Origin: Haliotis asinina
Taxonomy: Eukaryota > Mollusca > Gastropoda > Lepetellida > Haliotidae
NCBI RefSeq assembly: GCF_037392515.1
Contig: NC_090290.1
Span: forward strand, 34,431,753 to 34,495,752
DNA: 64,000 nt
Reading direction: 5' to 3'
Below the pieces are notes generated by a model that was given only the letters and a program-made list of their open reading frames with translations, was not told the origin of the DNA and ran no database searches. Position 1 is the first letter of the stretch. Each line of letters starts with the position of its first letter. This document shows, in pieces, positions 40,801-52,800 of this stretch. The position numbers and the translations under genes were made by a program.

Positions 40801-43800
40801 TTCATGGCAATAAGGAGTCGGGTCTGTAAAACTGATTTAAAAACAAAACAAAAGAGTAACCGATAAGCAAAAATTTCCAAATTTTACTGACGTAAACATG
40901 ACCTTTCTTGGTTTCAGTATTGTATTACCTCCATGTTAGTTTACCAGAATGCTAATTTTTCAGTGTGCTACTGCATCTGTAAATGTGTCGACCTAAAACA
41001 TATCTTCCTGCCAAATATGGAGGACTATCTATTTTGGCACACAAGCAAACAGAGCGTTTCCAATCCGAAGCTTATTTCGCCATGTATGTTAGCCTTTGAC
41101 AATACAGTGATCCTGCTTTCCATGACACAGTGCATAGGTCAAATAGGAGCTTGTCAAAACAAATAAAGCAGTCTTTTCTGCAAGGATTTCTACCTCAAAT
41201 AAATACGGAAGTATTGTATAATTAGCAGCCGCTAATAATGTTCAACCTACTTAGAGATTTAAATATGCTGAGGGTGTACACAAACCTGCATTTAGCTGTC
41301 TTGGTTTGCAGTTCTATTGTTGTGCGTAAGCCTTTCGTTATCCGTTGGAAAAACTTTGAAGTGGTTTAATTTTGAAAAGGTTGAATTTTATGCTTTATGT
41401 TAGATGGGAAGGGGCAATAGAGCTTATTTTATTTTTTGGGTTTGTGCCCATTGTCTGCACCTCCATGCACCATATCATGATAATACATGTTGCATTTGTA
41501 ATATCATATCAGAAAATGACCGTGTTTGGCTGCTTAACTCAGACCTGTCCTACAACGAAGCACATGTGATACATGAAGTCTCACTTTAAGCAGTTGAGTT
41601 TGTTCAAAACTGCCTCTGTTCACCCAGCAGAAAATGGGTATTCGGTGGGATAAGTGACTATTAACCTTCTAACGAATCACAGGCATCTTGGGTTATCCGG
41701 GGTAATAACGAAAATCAGATTGTGCACTTTGAGCAGGATATTAAGACTGGAAATGCGCGTTCTGAATATTAATTATCATTAAGCAACAAACAAATGTTTC
41801 AGTTGAATATGGAGATGTAACATTACTTTGTAAAAAGACATTGTAGGTGTTTCGGGAAGAATAATTCAGTATCTCTGTATATTAAATATATGGATTCCTT
41901 TTTCTCTCAATGCCTTGATGCGGTACTACAATCGATCTCTTGACTACAAATGTATCTGCTAAGGATGAGTTCTGTGTATAATGAAATTGCAACGTGAGAC
42001 TGCGAGTTAATTCAACTGGTATGGCACATGAACGTGATATCCTATACACGTGAAAAGTAGAAAATACTTGTAGGGGTCACCAAACTCCTTCCATTTGAAT
42101 GTCTTGGATTTTTTTCTCAAGAACCAGTAAATGTCAGATCGTGCGCTAGCTCAAGTATGCCACGGGTGCCTCTGTTGTCCGTTTTTCACAACCGCATCCC
42201 GCGTTACAGAGAAGTCACTGAAATAGGTGTAGCCCTGTCCTCCAAACCTAAGTGGTCATAATTTCAAACGTCAAAGCAAGATGTGATGGGTGGAAGTATT
42301 TCTGTTAACAGACTGAACGTGAGGACCGGATAAGTTCACAGAAAACTTGCAGTTACAAAGTTATGCCGGGTCCGTTATCTGGACAACGATTAATAGTGGC
42401 CTTGTCCCACTTACGATCATCGTCACTCCTATACTTCGTCGGAGACTTGATGTGTTCTGAACATCATGTTTTAAGACTTTATCTGCCCATATTAGAATAC
42501 ATTGTTTAACACAATTAACAGCCGCAATGAAGCACCTGTGTCAAAGGTTCTCAAACCGGTTAATCCTAGAACCACAGAAAGCACATATATGTGTAGTATG
42601 TTCCCCCAACCCAACTGCTCCAATGTTCTCGTTTGAGTTGAAATGGTTTCCGGCTATAGTTACCTCTAGCTTTGCTAACAGATACGTGAGAACATGTGGA
42701 CAGCGAGAACATTATGAAGGCGTTCAGAGTCAATCAAAGCTGCCCTTGTTGTTTACCCCTTGGACAGTGAGTTGTGCTCTGGGTTATTGTATAGATACCC
42801 GATCTAATACGTGTACGACGTCGTGTTGTAATGATCACGACTCCAAGCACTACCGTTGCTTTGTGACGGTAAGAACTGCCTTTTGCTGATCAGAGTCCAG
42901 ATCCACAATGGTCTCCTAGCTATATGAAATTTCGTGACCCTTTCCCTCAGTACATCGTCTATATACTGAGACGGTATTTGTTTCATGGCTGCTATTTTCT
43001 ATTCCAGCGTTAAGACGACGCCTAAAATAATCGAGTTGGATCACATAATTCAGTTCTTGATATTATGAGCAAAGATGTTAGCTGTCTAGATACTAGATAC
43101 ATTCCATGTCCTCTAAAGACCAGGCTAGCTATTCTCGAAACGTTCGTAGCCTTACGAAGTTCTTAAGCCCATTCGTAACACATTTTCGCTACGACCAAAG
43201 TTAGGAATTCTTAGGGCTACGAACGTTTCGAGAATAAGGATCCAGCATGGGTTGTTGGGGTACCTTAACTAACAGCGTGCACAACGGGAGCAAATAACTA
43301 AATATGGTATGTGACAAAACTCTTAACACTATCGTGATACACAGTAATCCTCTGTCCTCGGGGTGGGGCAGTTCCAGGGAACCCGTTGAGAATAACCAAT
43401 TTATAGATTTATGAATCATTTTTGCAGTTAAAGGATTTTGTATCATGTGATTTTGTATCCTCATTCGACGCAACAGCTACCTGTACTACTGGAGTTTCAC
43501 TTTGTAATCTTAATTTGTTATAAAACACATATCTTCAAAGAATCAGTGAAGATCAATATTAGAAGCAGTCTTCAGCAACGTATACTTGTCGTAAGAGGAG
43601 AGGATTGGGTGGACCAGACTCAGGTATTTACAGACTGCCGCCATACAGCTGGCATATTGTGAAGTGCGGAGTTAAACAACATCCAAACCAACTCAAAACG
43701 TGAAGTGACGCCTAGCGGGATCGGGTGGTCAGACTCGCTGACTTCTTTGACACGTCATCTTATCCCTGTTGCTTGGGTCGATGCTCATGATGTTGATCAC

Positions 43801-46800
43801 TGGAATGTCTAGTCAGGTGCTGTTATTTACAGACTGCTGTCATACAGCTGGGAGCGTGTTGCGTACAACATTAAACAACAAGCAAACCAAACTGCTATGT
43901 TGACAATAACGCACCTATTTACCCAGATGTACCTTTACGTATAGACCCCTTTCTTTCTTGCACGGAAGCAAAACACGACCTTCGCCCGCGACATGTTCTT
44001 TCATCCTGGATTTGTGGGAGGAGAAACTGATAGTGGGGACTAAGTATGTCCTGCCCTTTCAGTGGCCTTTTTGCAAGAGAATCTCAAACAGCTTAATTTG
44101 TCACACCTCACAAGGGCATGAGGACGTTGCAAAATTCATCCGAGGGTCACAATAAGTTACTTTCCTAACGTCATGCAATGGGCTTTCATACTTGGCTGAG
44201 CATATCGTCTTTGTCGTTCGAGTCTTTGTAAATCACACACACATGTAAACGAGGATTTAGGATCATGTTCGAATCCTCAGTATTGTTTCAGATAAGCCTA
44301 CGTGCACCAACATCCGTTAGTTTTGATATGTGAACATCTTGCCTGAATTCGGATAATGCTTAAACATACATCCATTTTTATTGCATTGCGTCACAGTCTT
44401 AGGTAAGGAATGTTATTTTAAACCGTGTATTCAGAAACACACACATTAAGCTACTCTGATTCAACAGACAAAAACATGATTTTGAAATTGGCTTTTATCC
44501 AAAGTCTGAAACTACATAAATGTCTCTATCTCTATCTCTACGTACTGTATTACGTAATGCAGATTCTATGAGAACAGCGCTTTAAAGAATTTAAACTTCG
44601 TTGGTTTTTTTATGCCCAAGCTGTATTGATGGACGATGATGATGGACGTATTCATTGTCTTGGTCTCTGAAGCAAAGGTGTACTGTGATCGAAGTGGATT
44701 CAATGCAAATAGCAATATAATACTGTGAATAGTTTACCTTTAAAGATTAGTATGGCCCATGTGCAGAAACCACATGTTCGAAGTGACGAGCGAAAGACGT
44801 AGCCACTAGCCTTTCCCATAGACCAGTTATTTACTGTGTCTACGTGTATAGGTGCATTGCTGTACATGTGGGAATCACGCGATGGATGTGGATTATGCCT
44901 AATACTCGGGTAACAAGATGAATGAAGATCATTTGTCAAACTGTCTTCTGCTGTGGTGTCGAAGTATGACATACTTGCTCGTTTCTTTAATGATAACATA
45001 AAAGTCCATAATTGATTTAATGTAGGATGGTCTTAAGTGGAAGTCTTCTTTGAAAGGTATTTTAGAAGTTGTATAGATGAAGGAAAACCAAGTTCTATGG
45101 ATAGTCAGCTTCTTTATTGCATTTAGTGCGACGTTCCGGTTCAGGTGCTTTGAAATGGCTAAATTTACTACTTTCTAGTAAACTTTGCAGACTCACAAAT
45201 ACCCTAATAGTCTGTTATGCATTGGGAACTTCGGGGATCGACCCGGTTAAAATGAATGCGTGTTGAATGAAATAAATATTTTAGAGTATTTTTTCTCCAT
45301 TTTCTGTGTGGCACTTGGCTGTTGAATTGAGATTACGACCCCATGACTGCTCTTAGTTCAAATATTATATGGTTAGGATGTTGTCGACATCGCTATTAAT
45401 GTGTAGCAGGTTACTGTATATTAGTATGCAAAGCAAAGAAAATGGCTGTAGTTTCTTTAATTCGTTTGTGGAATTGGTATAATTTTGTAATTCTATCGAA
45501 TGCATAAAATTATTTCAATATTTCAAGGATGGATTATTGCAACATCCCCCTTGCTTATTCTCCAGAAAAGATCATCACCAGATTGCAATCAGTCCAGAAC
45601 ATAACAGCCAGACTTGTTTCACTCTCCCCAAAAAGGCCCTATCACTCCCTGATCCTCAAAAACCTTCATTGGCTTCCTGATCTGCTTAGCTTATCAGTGC
45701 TTTATCTTATTTCTGTGAACTGCGCCAGTCCTACATTCCAATCAGATCCCACCGTTCAGAATCTCAACAACTATTCATTGTACCTAAAGTCAGACTGTGT
45801 AGTTCCAGACAACGATCATTTCCCCTCTCAGCAGCGTATCAGTGGATCATGATCATTCTCCCTCAACGACTACCTGCTTCTCCTACCTACTCCTCTTTCA
45901 GGGCTCTCCCTTACGCGTTAGCTGAACAGGCCTTTTTTCTTAAGGCTTTGAGCAAAATATTCATCCTGGAATGGCTCCATTAAATTGAAGTATCATTATA
46001 ATTATGTAACTACGGGATATTTTTTGCCAAAAGGATTCATTTCACCAACCCTTAATGCATAGTGCCCGTATATTACGTATGTCCACTAATTGGACGTGAT
46101 GATGATAGACAGTGAGAATGAACATATACTTAATTCACAGAACTCGAATATCTGTCGTATTGAACGGACAAATTTGTCAAACTGATAAGGATAAACTGAC
46201 AAGAAAAAAATGAATGATTTTAGTGATAAGAATTTAAGAAAAGAACAATCTGATTTCAGTGGTCAAATAACAGCCAAACCTACACAATGATTCCACCTCA
46301 AAGTAAAATGTTTAACACATTAACATCAGCATCTGTGATTTTTCGTTAGACAATATGTGTTCAACTTTTTGTTCCGACCAGAACAGAATATATACGTTCG
46401 TATAATGCTTCTGTGTGCAAATGACACCACAGGAAAGTTTAATTTTAAGACTAAACACACATAATCCAGCACGAATATTCTGCGTTGTGTTGACGAAAGC
46501 TTCCATAACCCAACATCTCTTCAGCTTTTACAATGTACCTTTTTGTCAAAACAAATTTTAGGAAGTTTAACGCGCTTCCATTGTCTGTGCTTAGACTCAG
46601 TATATACACATTTGCTAACTTCTACAAAGTTCTTTTTCTCTTCTTCAACGCTCCGCCCTTGGATCGTCCACAAACCTCCGTCTCTGCCCCGGTGGAGAAA
46701 TACCTTTGGCTATCTTGCCAACACAAGCAACGTGTTTGCTCAGTATTGCCGTTTTGGCTTTTTTGTTGTGTGATGGAGGCGACTGGAAATGTTTGTCCAA

Positions 46801-49800
46801 ACGTTCAGTGTTTGCAGGCCTTGGCCCCAGTCTCCAGGAAATCCCACATATCTGATCGCATTGGTCATCGCGTTAATATCCGAGTTGTTGACCGAAGTAT
46901 GACATAAGTTGCTGACATGACGTATTCATCATAATGTCTGTCTGCGTTCAAACAAAACCGCAAGGCAAGTTTGCTTGCCTCTGTTTAAGTGTTTAAGATC
47001 TGATTTCCAGGCTTTTCCATTGTCATGGGAATTCGTAACGTGACGATCTTCAGAGTGACTTCTAAACAATGGTTACAATGTTTGTATTTACTGAGATGTG
47101 AAAAAACGTGCAAAAAGTTGCTTTAGTACATATTTAAAATCATCACACCTTCACGCTGATGTAAATTCCGATCTTTCCGATAGACGCTTTAACTGAATAA
47201 AGTGAGTCATTTCGAGGTTTTCGGTGAATGCGAGAACAACATTCTAGCTACATTAAGATGTAGTGGTTGTTGATATTAAACACGGTGCAAGTGGTGTGAT
47301 TTATTTATCTAAATTTATGGTACCATTTACAAAACCATCTCCATGATAGGACTGCCCTGCTCTGTATCCACAGACTGCATACCAGGTGACAGTTGTGTTG
47401 ACTTCATTTATCACTCATCTTTCACTATACACAGAAAGGGGCGGTGGGGTAGCCTAGTGGTTAAAGCGTTCGCTCGTCACGCCGGGTTCGATTCCCCACA
47501 TGGATACAATGTGTGAAGCCCATTTTCCGTGATGTTGCTGGAATATTGCTAAAAGCGGCGTAAAACTAAACTCACGGACTCACTCACTCACTCACTATAC
47601 ACTGAAAACATCGTGTTACATTTAACTTTAACTAAGCCTGTATACAGACTGTTTCATATATCTTTAACTATGTATTTTGTACAGATTCCTTCATATGTTC
47701 AATTATTCACTTTATACAACGTGCTATATATCTGTAACTATACACGGTATACTGCCTGTTACATAATTATCTTTAACTATGCACTGTATACAGAATGTTT
47801 CATATCTTTAACTATGCATTGAATTCATCTAGTTACATGTTTTTAACAATGCACTTTAGTCGACGTGTTTAAGTAACGTATTCAATGTGTCACATATATT
47901 TTTAACTATGCACTGCATATATGTCTAGTTACATATCATTAACTGTGCACTGTACATGTGTTGTTACATATCCTTATCTGTGCACTGTACATAGCTTATA
48001 AGGACTCTATGGATACCTTAACCTTGCAGTGAGGTCAGGTAATGTCAGAGTATGCGGAACATCCTGTGAACTTTTCCAGTAAAAACGAAGTATGCGGAAA
48101 CGTAAAGTGACACCGCCAGTGTGGCGCTGACAGCTCTAGAGGTTAACCTGAGCCAGGAAGCATATATTACTACTTTTTTAATACAAAGATTACCATAAGT
48201 CTGTGCACTGAGAAAAAAGTACATTTGTGCAAATGTGCATGCTAAATGTGTAACCTTCGTAGTTTAACCCATTTCGTTGGTGACACCAGAAATGAAGTAC
48301 ATGTATATCAAAAACCCTTAATGAACACAAAGACTAAATGTCCATTTTACTTCGCCACAGAAATTATCTGTAATAATCTTTTACCTTTGTGACAGTCGAC
48401 CTTAAAATGTAGAATTTATATTCAATCCGTCCGGGTCGGGGCTTCTTTCAGTTCAGTTTTCTCTGCACGATCTCCTCTGACTTCCATAAAAAATATAGAT
48501 ACTACATTTTCAACAATGACGGTTCACAGTAAACAAGCTAACCACGTCCCAACCCAATTTTTGAGCCGGTCGGGTTAACCTGCTCTCGATACAAACGTCT
48601 TTGAACAAAACAGTGAGTCAGGACATACTTTCTTATCCGAAGTGTGAAACAGATGACAAGGTGGATGGAGGAGTAAACAGTTTCTGTGGCACTTTCTCAA
48701 TTACAACATTTGGGGACACAGGTTGTGTTTTGTGAGTGAGTGAGTTTAGTTTTACGCCGCACTCAGCAATATTCAGGCTATATGGCGGGGGTCTGTAAAT
48801 AATCGAGTCTGGACCAGACAATCCAGTGCTCAACAGCATGAGCATCGATCTGCGCAATTGGAAACCGATGACATGTGCCAACCAACCCACGAGCCGGACC
48901 ACCCGATCCCGTTATTCTCCTCTTACGACAAGCAGAGCCACCGTTTGCTGCAAGCATGAGGTTGTTTTTTAATTTATGTACATGTACACGATTATGTATG
49001 ACACTGACAGAAATGAAGGAATACATCTATTCAATACTCAGTTGTACATGCGAGAATGTTATCTCACACTACGTTGCACCTCTGTGATGTGAAACACCAA
49101 TGTTTCTTGATTTCTCAGTGTCCCAAAAAGAATTTACATTGAAGTGGCAGTATCTGTCTGGTGCGATCTAGGTTGATTCGAACCCGAGACCAGCGGATAA
49201 TGAGACGGTGAAAGAATGGCGGTCTGATGAAGAACAGACTAGCTATCCTCAAAACGTTCGTGGCATTTTGAACTTCTTTAGACCATTCGTAACACTTTGG
49301 CTGTGATCACAGTTAAGAAGTCTTAGGGCTACGAACGTTTCGAGAATAAGGGCCCAGATGAACGTCATTATGTGACTATTTCCATAACTTATTCATAAAT
49401 ATACTTGGGAATAAACCCTTATCAATTGTTTTTGGTAAGTGTTACGTCTTGATCACTTTTCAGATTACTTATAGTCAAATGACCACAGAAAAAGATATTC
49501 CTTTGGCATTTCCCTTTTTGAGTAGAAAAGATGCTCTTATTTCGATTGCTAAAATCTGTCGTTATCTCTCTCTCTCTCTCTACGGAAACTTGATCCCCTA
49601 TTGAAAGTAATTCGGACGCTTTAATTTGAGGAAAAAAACACCGACAAAATCCAAAATTTACTTAACTTTGGTAAATCAATATGAGAGGACAATTTGTGTC
49701 AACAAGCACCTAAATTCGTTTTCTTTCAAGGGTGTGGATATACCACATTGGTGGAAAAGGTCACGACAACATGTGACCTGGACAAAAACTTCGTTTGTTC

Positions 49801-52800
49801 AAGGACCAAGTCATTTGTTTAAACCAAACATCTTTCTATTTTCTATTCTCTTGTAACATCTGTTCCGGATTTTTCCATTTAGTAAAATATGTTGGCTAGC
49901 CTTTCATGTTGTTTAATCCGAATGCTAGGCGTTGTGATCGTTATTTGTGATTCTTCCTCTCAGTTGCATGCAAAGCTTGGAAACGATTGAAGTCATCTGA
50001 TCATAGCCAACACTCAGGGGATGTGGTGGGAGTAGGGGGGCTCTTGTCCAGGGAGTGACGGGTCAGGTGACGAAGACGACATGTACACAACAGGGTGCAA
50101 TCATCATGTATGTGTTCAGACTGGACCCCAGCCCGCTACGTTTTTGTAGATGACGGAAAAACACGCATTACGGTTCAGCCTCCCACAAAACGTTACCACG
50201 CTAGTTACTGCCGAAGTCCTAATATCATAAATATGATTTCGAGGAATCTTTCTAATCCTTTGAGTCATTGTTACTTTCTGGATCAGATGCTCTTTGGACG
50301 TTTGCTCCTTGGAGATGAACGGAACATCGCCATACATGTCCGTGTCAATTACAAGACCGGATGCTGTAAGGTGATGGTGTTTCTTACCAGATCGAAAGCA
50401 ATAGCATCATCGTGTTCCCTACTATATCTTATAAAACGTTATTGTCTTCCTTTTAAATTTTACATCGGCGTAGAAGTGTTCCTTAGTAAATATTGATCAA
50501 ATCGTCTTTTCCGGCAGATGTTAGAGATTCTGACATTCTAAAACTCCAGCAGTCAAAGCGATTATCTTCCAAGTCATCTACGCATAATAAGCTGTGCCAT
50601 TAAGACTATAATGACTTCATGTTCCTCATTCGTATCTCACGGGGAGATTACGAGATGATGCCATAAGAGCATTCATTCACTTAGATACCACGTGATGGAA
50701 CTGAATTTAGGAAAACAACTTCAGCTCGTTGGTGAATTTGTAAACCTCCATGGTCACAGCGTCGAGATGATTTTTCTTTAAAGTTTGTTGTCGCTAATTT
50801 GACCAAAAGCAAATAGAGTGGTCATCAGATGGACTTGTGAGAGTTGACCCGGAATCTGGGGTTCGACCACAAAAACGAGATCTCATTAAATGTTGTGTGT
50901 TTTGGATGAAACTGTTAAGATGCGTGTGGTTTCCCAGTTTCATGACCAAACACTGTGGTATTGCAATTGCGATATTTTGTGTGAGCAGGATGTGTTTCTT
51001 TGCGCGTGGCTTCATTTTTTTCACATTCATTACTTGCCTTCTTTTGCTCAGGCATTTGAGGCTGTTACTGGGGATGCTGATCATAGCACTGACTTTTTGG
51101 TGTCTAACGCCACACTCAGCAATATTCCAGCTATATGGCGGAGGTCTCAACATAATTAAGTCTGACCAAGCAATCAAGACATCTACGTCATGAGCATCGA
51201 ACTACGCTAATTTATGAAACGACGACATGTGTCAACCAGGTCAGCGAGCCAGACCTCCTTATCTGTTATCAAACAACTGTTTGATATGAAATTATACCCT
51301 TAACAAAAGTAGGGGATAATGAACTGTCAATTTGGATAGGAAGTGTAAACGTTAACAATCGTTTCAAGGACAGAAATGTTATGAACGCACCGCCATTTCC
51401 CTCTATTACCATCCCTAAACGCAACACATGATATGCAACGCATTAGCCTCATACACGTGCATGGGGTCCCATGCTTGATTTTACGTTTTTTTTCAAGAAG
51501 GTCGAGAAATCACTTAGAACATTAATTTTGACACTCATTTTGCATCACACACATATTGTTTCTAGTCGTTTGTTTTAAAATGAAAATTGTATGCATGTAC
51601 ATGCAAATTACATGCCGCACAACAATCATCTTTCAAACGAGACTACATTCCAAATAGCTATGGTTGTAAGGAAGTGCAAATGGTGATGCACTCTCAAAGC
51701 ATTCAATAATATCATATCAACATTGATTGACTCACATAAATCTCCTAAATATTTTTAATCGTAAATAAGAAAAATTAAGATTCCCTATTTTAAGAGTATA
51801 TATTTTTACATGCAGATATATTTTCGGTTTTAGTTCCTTGACGTTTCTGTTTTCGAAAATTAAGGTTCATGTCACGAGAACGTTTCTTTAAGTATTTGTG
51901 TTGAAAAAACATTGCAAACACATACACACATATATCGTGTCAACATCATGTCATTTCTAAATGTCACTGATTTTAATATCATACAGCTGACAACAATAAC
52001 GGTCGACTAACGGGATCAGGTGGACAGGTGGTTGAATTATTTCATTATGTATCTGTTGCGTAGATCGACGCCAAGAACTGGAAAAGCTAATCCACTGTCG
52101 ATTATCTACAAATGACTGTCGTATAGCCGAATGTTTTGCCCGAGAGCGGCCGTAATTGAGGAACAGACCAAAATTGTTTTTGAGCGCTCGAAGCAAAACT
52201 GAATTTAACGCAAATACTTATCAACGATATACATACAAAGTTATATATTGCAGTTTCTGGTGTCCTATCACAAGAGACGACGTCAGCAACGGTAGCAACG
52301 ACGCAAAGTGGAAACTCCTCCAGATGGGACTTCATCCGCTACTTCAATGCCCACAGATCCGACGAAAAACCTGACCTCACGTATGACAAGGCTTGGTTCA
52401 CCATCAACACTAGCGTCAACTTTGATCTGCAGTTATGGGCACAGACTACACAATGTGTGCGGGTACGGAGATTCCCAGCGTATTGTCATTTAGTGACTGG
52501 GGTAAAATAACTAGTATGCAACTGATGAACAGATATTTATATTGACACTAAAATACACGAATGTTATAAATACAATAAGAAAATAGTGAATTGATTAATA
52601 TATTGTGATATATATTTGAACTGAAGATCCAAGATTGATGAAACTGTTGTATACGACCATTATTCTGTGTTTTAGATTTGGTTACAGTCTGTCATATATA
52701 CCATGATCCAAATACCTTCATTACAACACATGCCAGTCTAGATAGCAAGCCTAAAGTAGGCAGTAAAAAGCTCAAAATGAGGTGGAGATTTACTGACGCA

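Larger units (their letters stand above)
37867..52253. other. HGSNAT intron 1 (14.4 kb), repeat-rich
   Basis: No supported exon inside. Repeats are listed separately. Stretches 37870-38700, 40220-41500, 41790-43120, 43900-45520, 46000-47430 and 49360-51090 hold no feature I can name. The 133-codon open frame at 50095-50496 has no recognisable motif. Confidence 0.55.

Noticed and set aside
42527..42889. 120-codon Cys-rich open frame
   Set aside because: Cys residues are not spaced like a known domain; no signal peptide or neighbouring exon found.
46533..46907. 124-codon open frame with hydrophobic start, considered as HGSNAT exon 1
   Set aside because: No donor in the right phase; the 37800-37866 exon fits phase and signal-peptide shape better.
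47438..47530. Functional tRNA gene
   Set aside because: A and B boxes are present, but no cloverleaf with paired acceptor stem can be drawn, and the same head recurs in many copies with a SINE tail.
50095..50496. 133-codon open frame in HGSNAT intron 1
   Set aside because: No recognisable motif, mixed composition, no supporting splice or poly(A) signals; length is within chance for this much sequence.
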